Origin: Arcicella aquatica
GTDB taxonomy: Bacteria; Bacteroidota; Bacteroidia; Cytophagales; Spirosomataceae
Assembly: GCF_034928825.1 (NCBI RefSeq)
Contig: NZ_JAYFUL010000011.1
Span: forward strand, 62,001-126,000
Length of the DNA stretch: 64,000 nucleotides
Direction of reading: 5' to 3'
Shown: piece by piece, positions 43,893 to 52,121 of the stretch
Layout of the letters: each line of letters begins with the position of its first letter
Position numbering within the stretch: the first letter of the stretch is position 1
Made by a program: the position numbers and the translations under genes
Notes under the pieces: model-generated
What the model was told of the DNA's origin: nothing
What the model saw: the letters and a program-made list of their open reading frames with translations, nothing else
Databases searched by the model: none

Positions 43893-45005
43893 ATGAATAA
43901 AAGTTTTTTAGACAACGCAAAAATATATTTTTCACTCTATTCCCCCTCGGCACGTATCTGGACTCATGTAATATTTTGGGTTGTTACTGCCCTTATTCTC
44001 TCTAGTTTTGGCTTTAATCTTGCTGGATGGGAATATCCTAAAGCGGCCTTAGTACATACTGTTTTCTTGGTTGTTAAATCAATGTTTGCTTATTATATAA
44101 TTGCCTATCTATTGCTCCCGCTTGTCATGAAAGGGAATAGATGGGTTCTTTTTTTGATAGGAATAGGCATTATGTTCTTTCTAGACTCGGTAATTTCTTA
44201 TTACATGTTTGAGACCGTCAGTAATAATTTTGAGACTTCACTTTATTATAAGCGATATGCCAACATGATTAATGAAGGCGGATTAATGGGATCAATTCTT
44301 TTCTCTAAATTATTTTTTATCCATATATACAATGAAACATTACCGATTCTTCCCCCGCTGATTGTAAAATTCGTCAAAATAATTATTGCTTCTCGTAACA
44401 AAACGATTTCTTTACAGCGTGACAACCTCAATCTTGAACTGAACTTCTTAAAATCGCAGGTTAATCCTCATTTCCTTTTTAATGTACTCAATAGCATATA
44501 CTCTCTTATCGTTGAAAAGGATGAGACCGCTGCCAATATTATAGTAAGATTGTCGGGACTAATGCGTTATACACTTTATGAAACAGAGAGTGAAAAAGTA
44601 TCTTTAAAGCGTGAGGTAGAATTTATTCAACAGTACACTGAACTAGAGCGGATTCGTTTTCAGAGTAGGGTGAATATCACACTTACGATGGATGATGATT
44701 TTGGTAATTATCAAGTTCCCCCACTGATTTTTATTTCTTTTGTAGAAAATGCGTTCAAACACGGGGTGAGTAATACTGGGAAGGCGTCTTGGGTAAAAAT
44801 TGATTTTAGGATGAAAAAAACAACCGTCATTCTTTCTGTTGAAAATAGCAAACCTGCTCATATCATGCATGAAGAGGTGCAAGGTGGAATAGGGTTGTTT
44901 AATGTCAAAAAAAGGCTAGAATTACTTTACCCAGATAAGTATAAGTTATTAATAGAAAACAAAAAACAAACTTTTTTTGTCGAGCTACAACTTGAATTGG
45001 TCTAG
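43893..45005 (+). CDS. LytS/YehU-type sensor histidine kinase
   Basis: A 370-residue kinase with four to five N-terminal transmembrane segments (WTHVIFWVVTALIL, ALVHTVFLVVKSMFAYYIIA, VLFLIGIGIMFFLDSVI) and a His_kinase domain (SQVNPHFLFNVLNSI, phosphoacceptor His in NPHFLF). A C-terminal ATPase region (FVENAFKHGVS, GGIGLFNVKKRLELLY) follows. The ATG at 43893 is chosen over an upstream in-frame TTG at 43866, because the promoter box overlaps the latter. No extracytoplasmic sensor domain is visible. It is paired with the LytTR regulator and likely senses peptide or envelope state. Confidence 0.88.
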   Translation: MNKSFLDNAKIYFSLYSPSARIWTHVIFWVVTALILSSFGFNLAGWEYPKAALVHTVFLVVKSMFAYYIIAYLLLPLVMKGNRWVLFLIGIGIMFFLDSVISYYMFETVSNNFETSLYYKRYANMINEGGLMGSILFSKLFFIHIYNETLPILPPLIVKFVKIIIASRNKTISLQRDNLNLELNFLKSQVNPHFLFNVLNSIYSLIVEKDETAANIIVRLSGLMRYTLYETESEKVSLKREVEFIQQYTELERIRFQSRVNITLTMDDDFGNYQVPPLIFISFVENAFKHGVSNTGKASWVKIDFRMKKTTVILSVENSKPAHIMHEEVQGGIGLFNVKKRLELLYPDKYKLLIENKKQTFFVELQLELV

Positions 45006-45133
45006 TTTGTCTTCCTTTAATACCTACTTTATCTAAGCAAGTCCATAGTTGCTCTAATTTTTTTCATTGCTTTTGAGGTTTTGTGTTATTTAGTGTCATC
45101 ATTAAATATATAACCTTTCAAACAGCAAAAACT

Positions 45134-45256
45134 ATGAAAAATTCAAAACTAAATCTTGCAAAAAAAACTGTATCTAACCTTAATAATAACCATTATTCAA
45201 ATATTAATTTACACTTTAAGTCAGGAAGTACTACTATTACTATCGTGACAAGATGA
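45134..45256 (+). CDS. Tiny Cys-less lanthipeptide-precursor-like gene
   Basis: A 40-residue open frame starting MKNSKLNLAKKTVSNLNNNH and ending SGSTTITIVTR. The KLNLxKKTVSNL segment is the conserved leader core of Bacteroidota class I lanthipeptides. The 5' flank TTTCAAACAGC is nearly identical to the flank of precursor 1. It has no cysteine and no Gly-Gly, but a Ser/Thr-rich tail (SGSTTITIVT). It may be an eroded precursor, a linear dehydrated peptide or a decoy/regulatory peptide. It is too short for ordinary gene finders. Evidence rests on the leader motif only. Confidence 0.5.
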   Translation: MKNSKLNLAKKTVSNLNNNHYSNINLHFKSGSTTITIVTR

Positions 45257-45290
45257 TAGAAAATTTACTCTTTTAAATTTTAATTACAGA

Positions 45291-45650
45291 ATGGACAGCT
45301 ACGGAATCCTATACGAAAATACAATTTTAGAAAACCAATTAATAGACTATCTTGACAGAATAACCTTCCTAAAAAGAGAATGGTCTGGTTCATTTGATGA
45401 TGTAGAGAAACTCCTGCATGAAAAGCCTGTGGATTTATTATTTATTAGTGTTGAAAGTCCACCTCAAGAGATGATTGTGTTATTAGAAAAATTAGCTTTT
45501 TCTAATAATACAATTGTTATTTCATCTCCGAAGGCCTTGCCAAATTTTGAAAAAACGTTAACGCCATCCATTATAGAATATATCATTCGCCCACTAACTT
45601 TTGAATTAGTTGTTAGTGCTATCATGAAATATTCTATGAAATATGACTGA
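45291..45650 (+). CDS. Degenerate receiver-domain protein
   Basis: A 119-residue protein with the alpha/beta pattern of a response-regulator receiver (LLFISVESPPQEMIVLLEKL, NTIVISSPKAL, IEYIIRPLTFELVVSAIMKY). The phosphoacceptor Asp is replaced (LLFISVES), the acidic pocket is absent and there is no output domain. The Lys of the KP motif is replaced by Arg (RP). It resembles the receiver part of the LytTR regulator upstream, so it may be an interaction partner or competitor of that regulator. Confidence 0.6.
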   Translation: MDSYGILYENTILENQLIDYLDRITFLKREWSGSFDDVEKLLHEKPVDLLFISVESPPQEMIVLLEKLAFSNNTIVISSPKALPNFEKTLTPSIIEYIIRPLTFELVVSAIMKYSMKYD

Positions 45651-45715
45651 TAATTATCACAACTATCCATAAATAATATAAATATCCTTGAATATTAGAA
45701 TGATTGTGTTAATTT

Positions 45716-46723
45716 TTAGTGCTTTGAATACAGATAGTTTAAGCGCCTTAATTTATCAAAATATAAATTAGTGTAAACTATTTTACTCTCTTCTGAAAGA
45801 AACGAATGTTTAATGAGCTGATGAATAAGCAGATAATCTTTTTGAAAAAAAGTGATGATTTGCTTAGCTCGCTTTTCATTTATCCCAATTTTACTACTGA
45901 AACACATGAAATCGTCATAAGTATAAAAGGCATTTGCTTTAAAAGATTCTGTCTCAAAATCATCCGAGAATAAACCGTCGGCTGTTGCCATATCGTCATC
46001 ATTCACATGTAAACGAGTACAAAGCAAATCATAGGCTGGAGCTAGAATCATATCTCCATTGAGGCTTTCTATCAATGAAAAATTCTTCAAGTGAGCATCC
46101 CCGTTAGAAAACAGGTAATTGAATAATACTAAGCGGAAAAGCTTTTCCATCTCAATTGAGTAAGCCACTACATATTTTTTCACGAGCATTGCCATATCTT
46201 CATAACTACCCTCATATTTCATTGAGCTTCCACCTTTAATACTTGATTTTCCAGCTAACGTGGCAAAATCTTCTACTATCAATTTAGTAGTATCCGAATG
46301 ATAATCAAAACGTTTGGTCAGATAAGCAGGTTGATTATCAGGGAAAAACATCATTGTGTTTTCTGCTGTTTCTATTTTGTAAACCTGTCTGGCTATTTGC
46401 ATTGTCAGGTGTTCATTCGCTGGAATTTCTTCAACAGCTTTAAAACGACTACTAGGAATTGGTTTTAAAATATACTGTCCATGCTCACTAACTTCAACCA
46501 AGCGAAGCTTATGCTTATCTAACAAGAGAGATACTTTTTCCTGAACCCCCGAAATAGAAATTCGTTGAATTTTAAAGGTACTTTCGGCTGGTGAATTTAA
46601 AGAAAAGGGTAGATAATGACTTATTTTTTTACCATTAAAAAGGCGTAGTAAAGCCAACGGAGAAAAGGATTCAAATCCTTCTTTGAGGGTAGAGGGGCAA
46701 TATTTTAAATCTAAATTATTCAT
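45716..46723 (-). CDS. hipT: HipT-like serine/threonine kinase toxin
   Basis: A 335-residue HipA-family kinase lacking the HipA N-terminal subdomain. It has a Ser-Ile-Ser Gly-rich loop (RISISGVQEKVSLLL), a catalytic segment NGDAHLKNFSLI and a metal-binding APAYDLLCTR. In the tripartite HipBST systems the N-subdomain is a separate protein (HipS) and the SIS motif is autophosphorylated to control activity; both features are seen here. Such kinases typically phosphorylate an aminoacyl-tRNA synthetase. Eight bases overlap the upstream hipS. Presumably a toxin held in check by the upstream pair. Confidence 0.8.
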   Translation of the reverse strand: MNNLDLKYCPSTLKEGFESFSPLALLRLFNGKKISHYLPFSLNSPAESTFKIQRISISGVQEKVSLLLDKHKLRLVEVSEHGQYILKPIPSSRFKAVEEIPANEHLTMQIARQVYKIETAENTMMFFPDNQPAYLTKRFDYHSDTTKLIVEDFATLAGKSSIKGGSSMKYEGSYEDMAMLVKKYVVAYSIEMEKLFRLVLFNYLFSNGDAHLKNFSLIESLNGDMILAPAYDLLCTRLHVNDDDMATADGLFSDDFETESFKANAFYTYDDFMCFSSKIGINEKRAKQIITFFQKDYLLIHQLIKHSFLSEESKIVYTNLYFDKLRRLNYLYSKH

Positions 46724-47039
46724 AAATAGGAATAACGGTTATAGCTCCTATAGTATCATATTGAGCGGTGGCAAGTAATAATCCAAAAAAATCATTTTCA
46801 TCAATCTTTAATAAACGGCAAAGTGTTTCTTTGTTTGCTCCTTCAGGGAGCATATTATAAAAAACTGGAAAAAGAGTAGGATGGTGATACACTTGTTGGC
46901 TTTTGGGCATAGTCATACTTATCGGTCTGAACGTCGAATGTAGGAAGTAATCATCCTCATATCTAAATACAAATCCGTTTTTATCTTCTGCTAAAATTCC
47001 CGCAGGAGTTCCTTTAAAATAAACTTTTGCCTTTCTCAT
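46716..47039 (-). CDS. hipS: HipS-like antitoxin (HipA N-terminal domain protein)
   Basis: A 107-residue protein matching the HipA N1 subdomain (AKVYFKGTPAGILAEDKNGF, YHHPTLFPVFYNMLPEGANK, LLATAQYDTIGAITVIP). In HipBST operons this small protein is the actual antitoxin of the kinase. It overlaps hipB by 4 nt and hipT by 8 nt, so the three are translated together. Confidence 0.8.
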   Translation of the reverse strand: MRKAKVYFKGTPAGILAEDKNGFVFRYEDDYFLHSTFRPISMTMPKSQQVYHHPTLFPVFYNMLPEGANKETLCRLLKIDENDFFGLLLATAQYDTIGAITVIPIYE

Positions 47040-47239
47040 AGTTTTACATTCAGTTGTAATTCCATCCCTAATACTTCTGCTAATTTCAGCAATGTTTCTA
47101 AAGATGGATTTCCTTCTCCGCGTTCAATTGATACAATTGTTCGCAAAGCAACGGCCGATATTTCTGCTAAGTCTTCTTGGCGTATCTTTAATACTTTACG
47201 CCTGTTTTTTATTTGTTCTCCTAAAGTTTGCTTATCCAT
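47036..47239 (-). CDS. hipB: HipB-like XRE-family repressor
   Basis: A 67-residue Cro/CI-type helix-turn-helix protein (LGEQIKNRRKVLKIRQEDLA, ALRTIVSIERGEGNPSLETL). It is the first gene of the hipBST operon and its probable autoregulator. Two palindromes just upstream are candidate operators. The length matches a minimal HipB without the C-terminal tail. Confidence 0.85.
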   Translation of the reverse strand: MDKQTLGEQIKNRRKVLKIRQEDLAEISAVALRTIVSIERGEGNPSLETLLKLAEVLGMELQLNVKL

Positions 47240-47255
47240 TTGTGCATCATAATGC

Positions 47256-47317
47256 GTTTATCCATATAAACATACAATATTATTTTTAAAAATATGTAAA
47301 ATGTGCATTTAAATGCA
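47256..47317. promoter_or_regulatory. Palindromes upstream of hipB
   Basis: GTTTAT-CCAT-ATAAAC at 47256-47271 and the perfect 14-bp palindrome TGCATTTAAATGCA at 47304-47317. Both lie in the hipB promoter and are likely operator sites for HipB or the HipBST complex. The rest of the gap up to 47453 shows no gene. Confidence 0.5.
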
Positions 47318-47453
47318 TTTTATGAAAAAAGATTAATTGCGTTTCCCCTTCATCTATTGAGACACACTAACCATCCACTACAATTAAAAACAGTCAAGGA
47401 CTATGCTCAAAATGTCAATGCTCATAGAGCGAATAATAGTTTCTCAAACACTT

Positions 47454-48752
47454 TTAAACTAAGGGAAATTGTACTTTCCCTGCCCAGTAAATAGGTATAA
47501 AGTATAATTTTTCCTGAATACCAAATGGAGCGTTTGAAAAAATGATGGCTTGTGAAATATGAGGATGATGTTCTAGTAAATAATGTAAGCTTTTTAAAGA
47601 ACCACTTCTTCCAGACTTTACTTCTATCGGGATTATTTTGCCATCTCTTACAATGACAAAATCTACTTCAGCACTACTTCCTGGACTGGTTCTTGCCCAA
47701 TAAGCGAGTTCTTCTTTTTGCGTAGCAATCATTTGTTGTGCCACAAATTGTTCTGCCAACATGCCATTAAAAGCAGCAGTGAGGTTCTTTTTCAAGTAAA
47801 TATCTTGAAAAGACAGCTTACTTTTTTGCAATAATAAACCAATGTCAAGATGAAATAATTTGAATTGTTTGCCAGACGGACTAAGCGGTAGACCAGCAAT
47901 AGATACATTTTGAACGGCATTTAATAAACGAGCAGTTCGTAATACTTCTACGCCTTTTTTGATGGTAGGGCTTGAAAAACGGTCAGATAAATGTGTATAG
48001 ATAATCTGATTGCTTATTAGGGAAGCACTTTTTTCTAAAATATCATTCAGCGCATCTCCATCTACGGTGGGCTTATACTTCTTGAAATCCTGCTCGTAAG
48101 CGTATAACAAATTATCTTGAATTTCTTGGACATCGTTAAAGTTCTGATTATTCACAAAGCTTTGTACACATTCGGGCATTCCACCAACGACGAAATAATT
48201 ATTGATTTCTTCATTCAAAATACCTGTTACAACCTCTGGCAAAATAGTAGGTATGCCATTAAGAATGTTAGCGATTGAGTCTTTTTTCCGAGCCAACAAA
48301 AACTCATAAAAAGTCATGGGTGTTAGACTCATCACATCTACCCGCCCTACGGGGAAAGGCTGATTCCTAAATTCAAAGTCTAATAGTGAACCAGCCGCAA
48401 TAAGATGTAATTCTTTTTTATCTTCATAAAAATACCTCAAACTACCCAATGCATCCGCACAAGCCTGAATTTCATCAAAAAAAAGCAGGTCATTCGCAAT
48501 ATCTATCTTGATACCAAGCGCAAATTCAAGTTCTAAAAGTATTCTGTTTACATCAAAATTATGCTTGAAAATGATGTGTAAATCTCGTCTTTTTTCAAAA
48601 TTGAGGGTAATTACTTTTCCTGTAAAATACGATTCTCCAAATTTTTGAACCAACCAAGACTTTCCGACTTGTCTTGCTCCATTCAGCATAAGGGGTTTTC
48701 TTGATGGCTTTATTTTCCAATTGGCTAATTCATTTATCTTTTCTCTAAACAT
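47454..48752 (-). CDS. AAA ATPase with DUF4143 C-terminal domain
   Basis: A 432-residue protein with Walker A (LNGARQVGKSWLV), a Walker B-like LLFFDEIQACADAL, a sensor-type LIAAGSLLDF and a C-terminal DUF4143 with a PD-(D/E)xK-like region (SSAEVDFVIVRDGKIIPIEVK). This is the common full-length form of these ATPases. They are widespread accessory genes of unknown function, often near mobile elements. The flanking 18-bp inverted repeat may be its operator. Confidence 0.85.
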   Translation of the reverse strand: MFREKINELANWKIKPSRKPLMLNGARQVGKSWLVQKFGESYFTGKVITLNFEKRRDLHIIFKHNFDVNRILLELEFALGIKIDIANDLLFFDEIQACADALGSLRYFYEDKKELHLIAAGSLLDFEFRNQPFPVGRVDVMSLTPMTFYEFLLARKKDSIANILNGIPTILPEVVTGILNEEINNYFVVGGMPECVQSFVNNQNFNDVQEIQDNLLYAYEQDFKKYKPTVDGDALNDILEKSASLISNQIIYTHLSDRFSSPTIKKGVEVLRTARLLNAVQNVSIAGLPLSPSGKQFKLFHLDIGLLLQKSKLSFQDIYLKKNLTAAFNGMLAEQFVAQQMIATQKEELAYWARTSPGSSAEVDFVIVRDGKIIPIEVKSGRSGSLKSLHYLLEHHPHISQAIIFSNAPFGIQEKLYFIPIYWAGKVQFPLV

Positions 48753-49219
48753 ACATTCGTCTTTATCTCTGCACTCAATTTTTCTTACAAAGATATAAGA
48801 ATATATTTAATATAATGGTTATTATTTTAAATCAAACAAATAAAATAATAACCATTATTCGGCAAAATAAATAGTAGCGCCGTATTGTCCAGTACTGTCT
48901 AAAAATATAATTTTAGTAATTACGATATTGGTAACTTTCTCATTATTGACTAGAAAATTTGCGTTTTGCACAAGACTAGTCTGCTATTTAAAAAGTTTAA
49001 TGTATAAAAAACCATAAAGTGCATATATACGGTATAATATATACGTTTTAATATTTTCATGAGATTAGAGTTCTAGCCTTCTATAAAAACATTCCCATCG
49101 TAATTATGAAGTTGAAAGGATTTAATAAGATGAAGTCATCTTGACTTTTTGCTATTATTGCTTAAAATAAAAAAGGTTGCTGATATTTGTTTTTCGAACC
49201 ATACCAAAGCAACTTTTTT
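48753..49219. other. Intergenic stretch with inverted repeat and IS flank
   Basis: 467 bases without a supported gene. It contains the 18-bp inverted repeat at 48812-48858. It also has short palindromic AT-rich runs (near 49020-49045) and the probable left flank of the IS5-type relic with a GGTTGC...GCAAC hairpin (about 49174-49213). Confidence 0.5.
48812..48858. repeat. Perfect 18-bp inverted repeat upstream of the ATPase gene
   Basis: ATAATGGTTATTATTTTA (48812-48829) is exactly complementary to TAAAATAATAACCATTAT (48841-48858), with an 11-base spacer. It lies 60 bases before the ATPase start on the minus strand. It may be an operator or a cruciform-forming terminator. Confidence 0.75.
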
Positions 49220-50057
49220 ATGTACTACGTACTGAGCAAAGATATAATAGAATCAGAAATAATTTGTCATTTACCTGTAAGAAAACGAGGGTTTAAGCCA
49301 CAGGCTCCGACTTGTGAAATCATTAACTGTATTCTTTACAAACTCAAGACTGGGATTCAATGGCATTTATTACCTGTCGATAGTTTATTCAGTACTCATG
49401 TTCTTCACTATAAAACTGTTTTCGGACATTCTCGTCGTTGGTGCAAGGAAGGTATTTGGAAAAATGTTGGATTGAACTTTTGAAAAAGTATAAGTCTTCT
49501 TTCGACCTTTCAATGGTAAATTTAGATGGGAGTCATTCTTCATGTATTCGAGGTGGCAAAGAAGTTGCTTATCAAGGCAGAAAGAAACGTAAAACAACTA
49601 ATGCTCTTTACTTGATTGATAAACAATGACTTGTATTGGCTATGTCAACGCAGTTTCAGGTAATCACAATGATTTATTTAACATTGAGCAAAATTTTGAA
49701 GAACTTACCACGATGTTAGAGGATGCTACTATTTCAGTTGATGGACTATTTATGAATGCCGACGCAGGGCGGTTCGCCGATACGATTTGATGCGGAAAGC
49801 TTACACCAGCTATGTCATCAAAAACAAATTATCGCCAATATTGCTCCTAATAAAGAAACGCTACAGACGATAATTGGTCTCGCATCATTGATGAAGAACT
49901 CTATAAAGAGAGGTATTTTATTGAAAGAACAAACGCATGAATAGATAGTTACAGGTCTTTATTAAATGGATTTGATACAACGCTTTCAAGTTGGATGGGA
50001 TTTAATTTTATCGCCTTTATTATCATGGCAATTAAGAAAATTAAAAGACTGCTATAA
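49220..50057 (+). pseudogene. Broken IS5-type transposase
   Basis: Pieces of one transposase in different frames. They are an N-terminal part (LPVRKRGFKPQAP, YKLKTGIQWHLLPVDSLF), NLDGSHSSCIRGGKEVAYQGRKKRKTTN with the DG catalytic region, VSGNHNDLFNIEQNFEEL, NADAG, FDAESLHQLCHQKQIIANIA, DDNWSRIIDEELYKERYFIERTNA (stop) IDSYRSLLNGF, and MGFNFIAFIIMAIKKIKRLL. At least one frameshift (near 49480), a stop plus frameshift (near 49629), an altered stretch (near 49775) and a stop (near 49942) inactivate it. Terminal repeats were not identified with confidence. The following 158 bases hold nothing supported. Confidence 0.75.
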
Positions 50058-50215
50058 CTATAAATTAGTTGTAAACCGTACATTTGAGGCAAATTGTTAT
50101 GAAAGTATCACGTTCAAAATTGGTAATAATGATTTAAATTGGGTCTCAATAGACTAACACGATTTCATTTTGATAACCCCGACAAAATGAATATGGTACT
50201 CGAATGTATAAATAA

Positions 50216-50860
50216 ATGGAGATGAAGATTACAAAAAAAGAAAATATTCTTATTACCTCTTTATATCTTTTCAATCGTTTTGGCTTTGTAAGCGTTAGAT
50301 TTCAACACATTGCCGACGAGGTAGGCATGAGCATTGGCAACTTAGCATATCATTTTAAAACTAAAGAGGAAATTATAGAAAAACTGTATGAAGAATTGGC
50401 ACAAGAACAAAAACAATTATTGGCCGATTTGAGTATGATTCCACTTTTCATTAACATTAATCACCATGTTGAGAACACTTTTCAACTACAAAAGAAATAC
50501 AGTTTCTTCTATACAGATTCTCTAGAATTGATACGTGCATATCCTGCAATAAAGAAAAAATACCGCAAACAAGTAGAATGGCAAACGATGCAATTAGAAC
50601 TTTTAGTAAAGTTTAATATTGCACGTGGAGCTTTATTTGAACCGAATCTGCCAGATTCATCACTATTATTAGCAAATCGTTATATATTATTTTTGGAAAA
50701 TTGGATGAATTTTGAACGATTGAAAGGTACAGAAATTGCAGAAATAAATGTACAGCTTTTTAAAAATGACATTTGGGGATTATTATCACCGTATTTCACG
50801 TCAACTGGTAAAAATGAATTCCAACAATTGAATTCTTTGCCTTTTGATAATTGGGGATAG
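50216..50860 (+). CDS. TetR-family regulator 1 of the hydrogenase region
   Basis: A 214-residue TetR-type protein with an N-terminal helix-turn-helix (FQHIADEVGMSIGNLAYHFKTKEEI) and a helical ligand-binding half. The second in-frame ATG at 50222 is an alternative start. It is paralogous to the regulator at 51328. It lies upstream of the operator before the 119-aa gene and in the same direction as the hydrogenase genes. One of the two regulators probably binds the four 18-bp operators described here. Confidence 0.85.
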   Translation: MEMKITKKENILITSLYLFNRFGFVSVRFQHIADEVGMSIGNLAYHFKTKEEIIEKLYEELAQEQKQLLADLSMIPLFININHHVENTFQLQKKYSFFYTDSLELIRAYPAIKKKYRKQVEWQTMQLELLVKFNIARGALFEPNLPDSSLLLANRYILFLENWMNFERLKGTEIAEINVQLFKNDIWGLLSPYFTSTGKNEFQQLNSLPFDNWG

Positions 50861-50903
50861 TTTTATGTTGATATAGAAATTAAATGTAGTTTTCATATTA
50901 AAA

Positions 50904-50921
50904 TTGGAAAATATTTTCTAA
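50904..50921 (+). promoter_or_regulatory. TetR-type operator, copy 1
   Basis: TTGGAAAATATTTTCTAA is one mismatch from the perfect palindrome TTAGAAAATATTTTCTAA found before hypA. A TATTTTTC element (50941-50948) lies between it and the ATG at 50960, so it overlaps the promoter of the 119-aa gene and TetR regulator 2. Confidence 0.7.
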
Positions 50922-50959
50922 TTTAGTTCTAAAGAGTAAATATTTTTCCTTGTTTTTTT

Positions 50960-51319
50960 ATGAAACATTCATTTAAAATAGATAATATAGCGTACACTCA
51001 ACTCATGATAGGGATTAATAGCCTATTCTTTGCAGAACGGAAAGGGAATTCAAGTGATTTTAGACTATACTTTGATGATTTGTGGTTATCTGACACCGCC
51101 GTCATTGACGATATTCATAAAAGTAAAGGTGAGTGGGCGGTTGATTTAGTGTTTGCCTCTATACATAATCCATTAAAATTCATTAGGCGCTTTATTATAT
51201 CACATCCTTGTCCAAAGAGAGCCGCTCAAAAAGCACATTTTATGCGTAGATTGGCTGCAAAAGACCAAAGAGGCACCTTATATGTAAATATTGAGCAATT
51301 AGATTTGTGTAAAAATTAG
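50960..51319 (+). CDS. Hypothetical protein co-transcribed with TetR regulator 2
   Basis: A 119-residue protein I do not recognise (MKHSFKIDNIAYTQLMIGIN, LYFDDLWLSDTAVIDDI). It has no signal peptide, membrane segment or metal motif. Its stop is 8 bases before TetR regulator 2 and its promoter carries the hydrogenase operator, so it belongs to the same regulon. Role unknown. Confidence 0.6.
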   Translation: MKHSFKIDNIAYTQLMIGINSLFFAERKGNSSDFRLYFDDLWLSDTAVIDDIHKSKGEWAVDLVFASIHNPLKFIRRFIISHPCPKRAAQKAHFMRRLAAKDQRGTLYVNIEQLDLCKN

Positions 51320-51327
51320 TTTTTATT

Positions 51328-51948
51328 ATGACGAGTACAAAAAAAAAAATACTAAATGCTTCCGTTTTGCTTTTTAATCAAAATGGAGTTGATGCGGTTC
51401 GATTGCAACAAATTGCAGAAGAATCAGGAATCAGCGTTGGAAATTTAGCATATCATTTTAAAAACAAAGATGCCATCGTAGAATCAGTTTATGAGCTAAT
51501 CTTTGAAGAATTTTCAACAGTGTTGAGTACCTATTCTATTTCAGCCGAAATGATAACTTTTGATAATCAGTTAAGCTTGTACTATGACTTTTTTAACAAA
51601 TATCAATTCTATATGGCTGATTTTTTTAAGACCAATAACAATCCTACGGAACATCAACAAATTTGGCAATCATATATTACCAAAATGTTGATTCAAATTA
51701 AAAGTCGTATTGATTACTTGGTACTTAACCAAGATTTTAAACCGGAACTTACTTCTGGTTTATACCAACAAGTGGCTGAAAATATCTGGATTAATCTGAT
51801 TTTCTATATCCAAAAATGCCGTATGCGTGGAATTTTAACTAATGAAATTCAGTATAAATATTCCGTTTGGAATCAATTTCGTCCTTACTTCACCGACGCT
51901 GGATTATCAGAATTTAATCATGTTATTTTACCCATCTTTTCCTACTAA
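51328..51948 (+). CDS. TetR-family regulator 2 of the hydrogenase region
   Basis: A 206-residue TetR-type protein (LQQIAEESGISVGNLAYHFKNKDAI as the DNA-binding helices), closely similar in its DNA-binding half to regulator 1. It sits in an operon with the 119-aa gene behind operator copy 1 and ends 174 bases before hupS. It is the best candidate for autoregulated control of the hydrogenase genes. Confidence 0.85.
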   Translation: MTSTKKKILNASVLLFNQNGVDAVRLQQIAEESGISVGNLAYHFKNKDAIVESVYELIFEEFSTVLSTYSISAEMITFDNQLSLYYDFFNKYQFYMADFFKTNNNPTEHQQIWQSYITKMLIQIKSRIDYLVLNQDFKPELTSGLYQQVAENIWINLIFYIQKCRMRGILTNEIQYKYSVWNQFRPYFTDAGLSEFNHVILPIFSY

Positions 51949-52021
51949 ATCTCACTATCTATTTGGTTTTTAGCCATGAAATAGGCGATTGATTTAAAAT
52001 GATAGACTTAATTGAAAAATA

Positions 52022-52060
52022 TTTAGAAAATAATTTCTAAATTAGAAATTATTTTCTAAA
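52022..52060 (+). promoter_or_regulatory. Tandem TetR-type operators before hupS
   Basis: A perfect 39-base palindrome, 61 bases before the hupS ATG. It contains two 18-bp sites, TTAGAAAATAATTTCTAA (52023-52040) and TTAGAAATTATTTTCTAA (52042-52059), each one mismatch from the hypA site. Confidence 0.8.
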
Positions 52061-52121
52061 ATTGCATAATCAATATATTTTATTGAAATTTTACAATTAA
52101 AGCATATTAAATCTTACCCGT

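Noticed and set aside
45181..48858. A 17-bp match (AATAATAACCATTATTC) between the mini-precursor gene and the inverted repeat before the ATPase
   Set aside because: Very AT-rich and low-complexity; likely chance, with no shared function apparent.
49220..50057. Active IS5-family element
   Set aside because: Several frameshifts and stops break the transposase, and no clear terminal repeats were found.
50058..50215. Short open frames between the IS relic and TetR regulator 1
   Set aside because: No motif, no start context and no similarity I recognise.
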